A stretch of DNA of 5,492 bases, taken from NCBI GenBank assembly GCA_903934275.1, contig CAIZNF010000432.1, forward strand, positions 1 through 5,492, read 5' to 3'. A program made the position numbers and the translations under genes. Numbering within the stretch: position 1 is the stretch's first letter; every line of letters begins with the position of its first letter. This document shows, in pieces, positions 4,049 through 5,492 of the stretch. The stretch is from an uncultured Nitrosomonadales bacterium. Lineage in GTDB: Bacteria > Pseudomonadota > Gammaproteobacteria > Burkholderiales > Gallionellaceae. Under the pieces are notes generated by a model. That model had not been told where the DNA came from. It did no database searches and saw only the letters and a list, made by a program, of their open reading frames with translations.

Positions 4049-4829
4049 GGGGCCAGGCTCAAATTTCGATCAACAACTGATCTTCCGCCCCATCAGATTC
4101 TGCTAACTGCTTTCGTGGTCGTCCACGCGGTTTGGCTTCACGTCGCTGACCCGTGGCGCGTTCTATGCTGTCAAGAAATCGGGAATCCCCCAGCGGTTGC
4201 CCCTGATCGAGCGCCGTGCGTATATCGCCAATTGCATCGGCATCGAGTTCTGATCTGAACAATGCCCGATACGCTTCCATCCTGTCGGCATCGCTCCGCC
4301 CAAGGCTGAGATAAACATCATGCGGTGTCAGCAACGGATCAGCTTGCCCAAGCCCGTTCGCCCGGTAGCTGCTCCAGCGATATTGAGCCGGATCATTCAC
4401 CATGTCGGCGCGCACCGGATTGAGTTCAATATATCGCTGGCACAACAGCAGGTAATCATCAGCCTGCACCAGCGACGACTTGTAGCGGCTGTCCCACAAC
4501 GTGCCGGTGCGACGGTAAGTCTTGTTGATGTATTGCACATAACGCCTGCCCAGCGAAATCACCAACCGCGAAATGGCCTCCGGTTCCGGTGGTGTCAGCA
4601 ATAAATGCACATGGTTGGTCATCTGCACGTATGCATGAAGCAGGCAACCCGTGGACTTGAGTGCCTCTCCTAGCCAATGACAATAAGTGTGATAGTCCTC
4701 ATCGGCAAAAAAGCATGCATCGCGGTTGTGCCCCCGCTGCACGATGTGCAAGGGCAGGTTTGCAAGATGGATGCGGGGGCGACGAGGCATGGCAAGAAGT
4801 TTAGCAAACTAATGTGAGCCTGGCCCCTT
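4047..4829 (-). mobile_element. RAYT2 unit with 15-bp inverted ends
   Basis: AAGGGGCCAGGCTCA at 4047-4061 and its exact reverse complement TGAGCCTGGCCCCTT at 4815-4829 bracket the RAYT2 gene closely. The left end overlaps the last bases of the gene, and the right end lies 25-39 bp upstream of its start. IS200/IS605-type elements normally have subterminal hairpins rather than terminal inverted repeats, while RAYTs lie between inverted REP-like sequences, so these 15-mers are best seen as the cognate repeats of RAYT2. A third copy of the motif is in the 92-bp duplicate (2761-2775). Confidence 0.65.
4059..4790 (-). CDS. REP-associated tyrosine transposase (RAYT), second family
   Basis: A 243-residue Y1/HUH transposase. 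HUH motif H60-V-H62 in QMTNHVHLLLT; probable catalytic Y120 in QRYIELNPVRA; then QYRWSSYRA (136-144). A proline/arginine-rich basic segment, EAKPRGRPRKQL, lies near the C-terminus and may help bind DNA. It is a clear homologue of RAYT1 (MPRRPRI, HNRxACFFADEDY, SLGRRYxQYxNK shared) but divergent elsewhere, so the two arrived separately. The stop codon TGA is the first three bases of the flanking TGAGCCTGGCCCCTT repeat. No good ribosome site precedes the ATG. The gene starts 47 bp after the parE-like stop on the same strand, so it may be read from the parD/parE promoter. Confidence 0.93.
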   Translation of the reverse strand: MPRRPRIHLANLPLHIVQRGHNRDACFFADEDYHTYCHWLGEALKSTGCLLHAYVQMTNHVHLLLTPPEPEAISRLVISLGRRYVQYINKTYRRTGTLWDSRYKSSLVQADDYLLLCQRYIELNPVRADMVNDPAQYRWSSYRANGLGQADPLLTPHDVYLSLGRSDADRMEAYRALFRSELDADAIGDIRTALDQGQPLGDSRFLDSIERATGQRREAKPRGRPRKQLAESDGAEDQLLIEI

Positions 4830-4833
4830 TTTG
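4742..4833. repeat. 92-bp exact direct repeat, right copy
   Basis: Source-like copy of 2688-2779: it covers codons 1-16 of RAYT2, the untranslated leader and the right terminal motif, and ends four bases before the parE-like stop codon. With its partner it defines a 2054-bp interval (2688 to 4741) carrying one repeat copy, the Fic remnant, the second PIN pair, the truncated antitoxin and most of RAYT2. Confidence 0.93.
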
Positions 4834-4837
4834 GGCC

Positions 4838-5119
4838 CTATGCGTGATCTTGAGATTGGTGCAGCACAGTAATGACGCGCACCCGCCCCGGTGTAAGGCG
4901 GTAAACGATGGTATAGGGGAATTTCGTCAGTACCAGTTCTCGAACGCCTGCAATTTCGCCAACATGACCGAGCAGCGGAAATTCGGCCAAGCTATCCGCC
5001 GAGCTGGTTAGATATTCAACGACCCGCGCCGCCGCAGCCGGGTTGTCCTGCTCGATGAATTCCTTGATCTTCTTTAGGTTGTTCCGTGCGCGGGTGGAAT
5101 ACTCAACGCTTTTTGACAT
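4838..5119 (-). CDS. parE: ParE/RelE-superfamily toxin
   Basis: A 93-residue toxin of the ParE/RelE_StbE fold. Family marks in order: an N-terminal helix region SVEYSTRARNNLKKIKEFIE; DNPAAAARVVEYL; the FPLLGHVGEIAGVRELVL loop-strand; FPYTIVYRL; and the C-terminal VRVITVLHQSQDH typical of ParE-like members. ParE proteins poison gyrase, whereas RelE relatives cleave mRNA at the ribosome; sequence alone does not decide between them here. The start overlaps the end of the antitoxin gene by 17 bp, so translation is coupled. The stop lies next to the RAYT2 right end, so insertion there left the reading frame intact. The gene looks complete. Confidence 0.88.
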   Translation of the reverse strand: MSKSVEYSTRARNNLKKIKEFIEQDNPAAAARVVEYLTSSADSLAEFPLLGHVGEIAGVRELVLTKFPYTIVYRLTPGRVRVITVLHQSQDHA

Positions 5120-5339
5120 TCTTTATGCCCAGCATTTTTTTCACGTCTTCGGTTGAGTGAACGCGCCCCGCCGCAATGTCCGATAGCCCCGCTTCGATTT
5201 CTTTGCGCTTGTACTCTTCGTACGCGACGCGCTGCCGGACGGCATCCCTGACGATTGCGGCAGGGGTTGTGCGCGTTCCTGCTGTGACTTTCTCCAGCCG
5301 TTTCAGCAGGGATTGCGGTAGTTCAATCGCGTGGTTCAT
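5103..5339 (-). CDS. parD: CopG/ParD-like ribbon-helix-helix antitoxin
   Basis: A 78-residue partner of the ParE-like toxin. The start at 5339 is chosen over the longer frame from 5384 because a GGAGGG ribosome site lies about seven bases upstream and the product then begins MNHAIELPQSLLKRLEKV, a standard ribbon-helix-helix strand and first helix. TTPAAIVRDAVRQRV (24-38) is the second helix. The tail EEYKRKEIEAGLSDIAAGRVHSTEDVKKML matches antitoxin tails that bind ParE. The longer form would also span the promoter and operator at 5372-5400, which argues against it. The protein probably represses its own operon by binding the TACACT...AGTGTA palindrome upstream. Confidence 0.88.
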   Translation of the reverse strand: MNHAIELPQSLLKRLEKVTAGTRTTPAAIVRDAVRQRVAYEEYKRKEIEAGLSDIAAGRVHSTEDVKKMLGIKNVKKR

Positions 5340-5371
5340 GGTGTGCCCTCCAAGGCGCTTGCGTGGTTTTG

Positions 5372-5400
5372 ATTTTACACTCAAAGTTAAAGTGTACCAA
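5372..5400 (-). promoter_or_regulatory. parD/parE promoter with -35 at the repeat edge
   Basis: On the minus strand TTGGTA (5400-5395) and TAAAAT (5377-5372) are separated by exactly 17 bp, a good sigma-70 promoter about 32 bp before the antitoxin ATG. The -35 hexamer is formed by the ACCAAA end of the dispersed repeat R6. Confidence 0.6.
5376..5396. promoter_or_regulatory. Candidate operator palindrome TACACT-n9-AGTGTA
   Basis: Exact 6-bp inverted arms at 5376-5381 and 5391-5396 lie between and over the -10 and -35 boxes of the parD/parE promoter. This is where a ribbon-helix-helix autorepressor would be expected to bind. Confidence 0.55.
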
Positions 5401-5428
5401 AGGTACCGGAGTCGAATTGTTTTTGGTG
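5394..5428 (+). repeat. Dispersed repeat, copy R6
   Basis: GTACCAAAGGTACCGGAGTC followed by GAATTGTTTTTGGTG. It is identical to the R3 core, with ACCAAA/TTTGGT inverted ends and GAATT where R1 and R2 have the GTTGAATT form. It lies immediately upstream of the parD/parE promoter and contributes its -35 hexamer. Confidence 0.9.
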
Positions 5429-5434
5429 AAGCCG

Positions 5435-5459
5435 CTGGGACAGATACCTATTGTCCCAG
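5435..5459 (+). repeat. GGGACAG hairpin next to R6
   Basis: CTGGGACA (5435-5442) and TGTCCCAG (5452-5459) pair perfectly around a 9-base loop (GATACCTAT). The left arm TGGGACAGATACCT resembles the GGGGACAGACCACG and GGGGCCAGGCTCA motifs elsewhere in the window. No T-run follows, so a terminator is unlikely; a RAYT-recognised hairpin is more plausible. Confidence 0.5.
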
Positions 5460-5492
5460 GGCAATCGCATCAAATTTCCCCGAAACCAAGCA

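Noticed and set aside
5435..5459. Rho-independent terminator
   Set aside because: The 8-bp stem is perfect but no T-run follows on either strand, and no gene ends directly before it.

Overview
The window looks like an accessory region of a proteobacterial chromosome or large plasmid, most likely beta- or gammaproteobacterial. The protein families point that way: RAYT-type Y1 transposases, HigBA, FitA/VapC and ParDE-like pairs. The species cannot be named from this sequence. Almost everything readable is either a small toxin-antitoxin (TA) gene or a REP-associated tyrosine transposase (RAYT) with its repeats. No housekeeping gene is present.

Layout from left to right. Positions 32-663 (+) hold a FitA-like ribbon-helix-helix antitoxin and a PIN-domain toxin joined by an ATGA overlap. 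Positions 664-1061 are non-coding, with three copies of a ~32-bp repeat (ACCAAA...TTTGGT ends) and a lone GGGGACAGACCACG motif. Positions 1062-1806 (+) hold a perfect 18-bp inverted repeat that runs into the start codon of a HigB toxin, followed by an ATGA-coupled HigA antitoxin. Positions 1821-2690 hold a RAYT gene (+) with a decayed repeat copy just upstream and an inverted, scrambled copy just downstream. Positions 2688-2779 are an exact 92-bp copy of the 5' end of the second RAYT gene, fused to the C-terminal end of a Fic-like protein (to 2976). Positions 3093-3763 (+) hold a VapB-like antitoxin and a second PIN toxin. Positions 3986-4048 (+) hold the first codons of another antitoxin-like gene, cut off at the edge of the second RAYT unit. 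Positions 4047-4829 hold RAYT2 on the minus strand between 15-bp inverted repeats. Positions 4838-5339 (-) hold a CopG/ParD-like antitoxin and ParE/RelE toxin pair whose promoter overlaps another copy of the ACCAAA...TTTGGT repeat.

The overall picture is four apparently intact TA modules, relics of at least two more toxin or antitoxin genes, and two different RAYT units with associated repeats. The repeats and RAYT ends lie at module boundaries and at the points where genes are truncated. This suggests that RAYT or repeat activity, or recombination between repeats, has assembled and eroded this TA cluster. Individual gene calls are mostly secure. The mobilisation model is inference.
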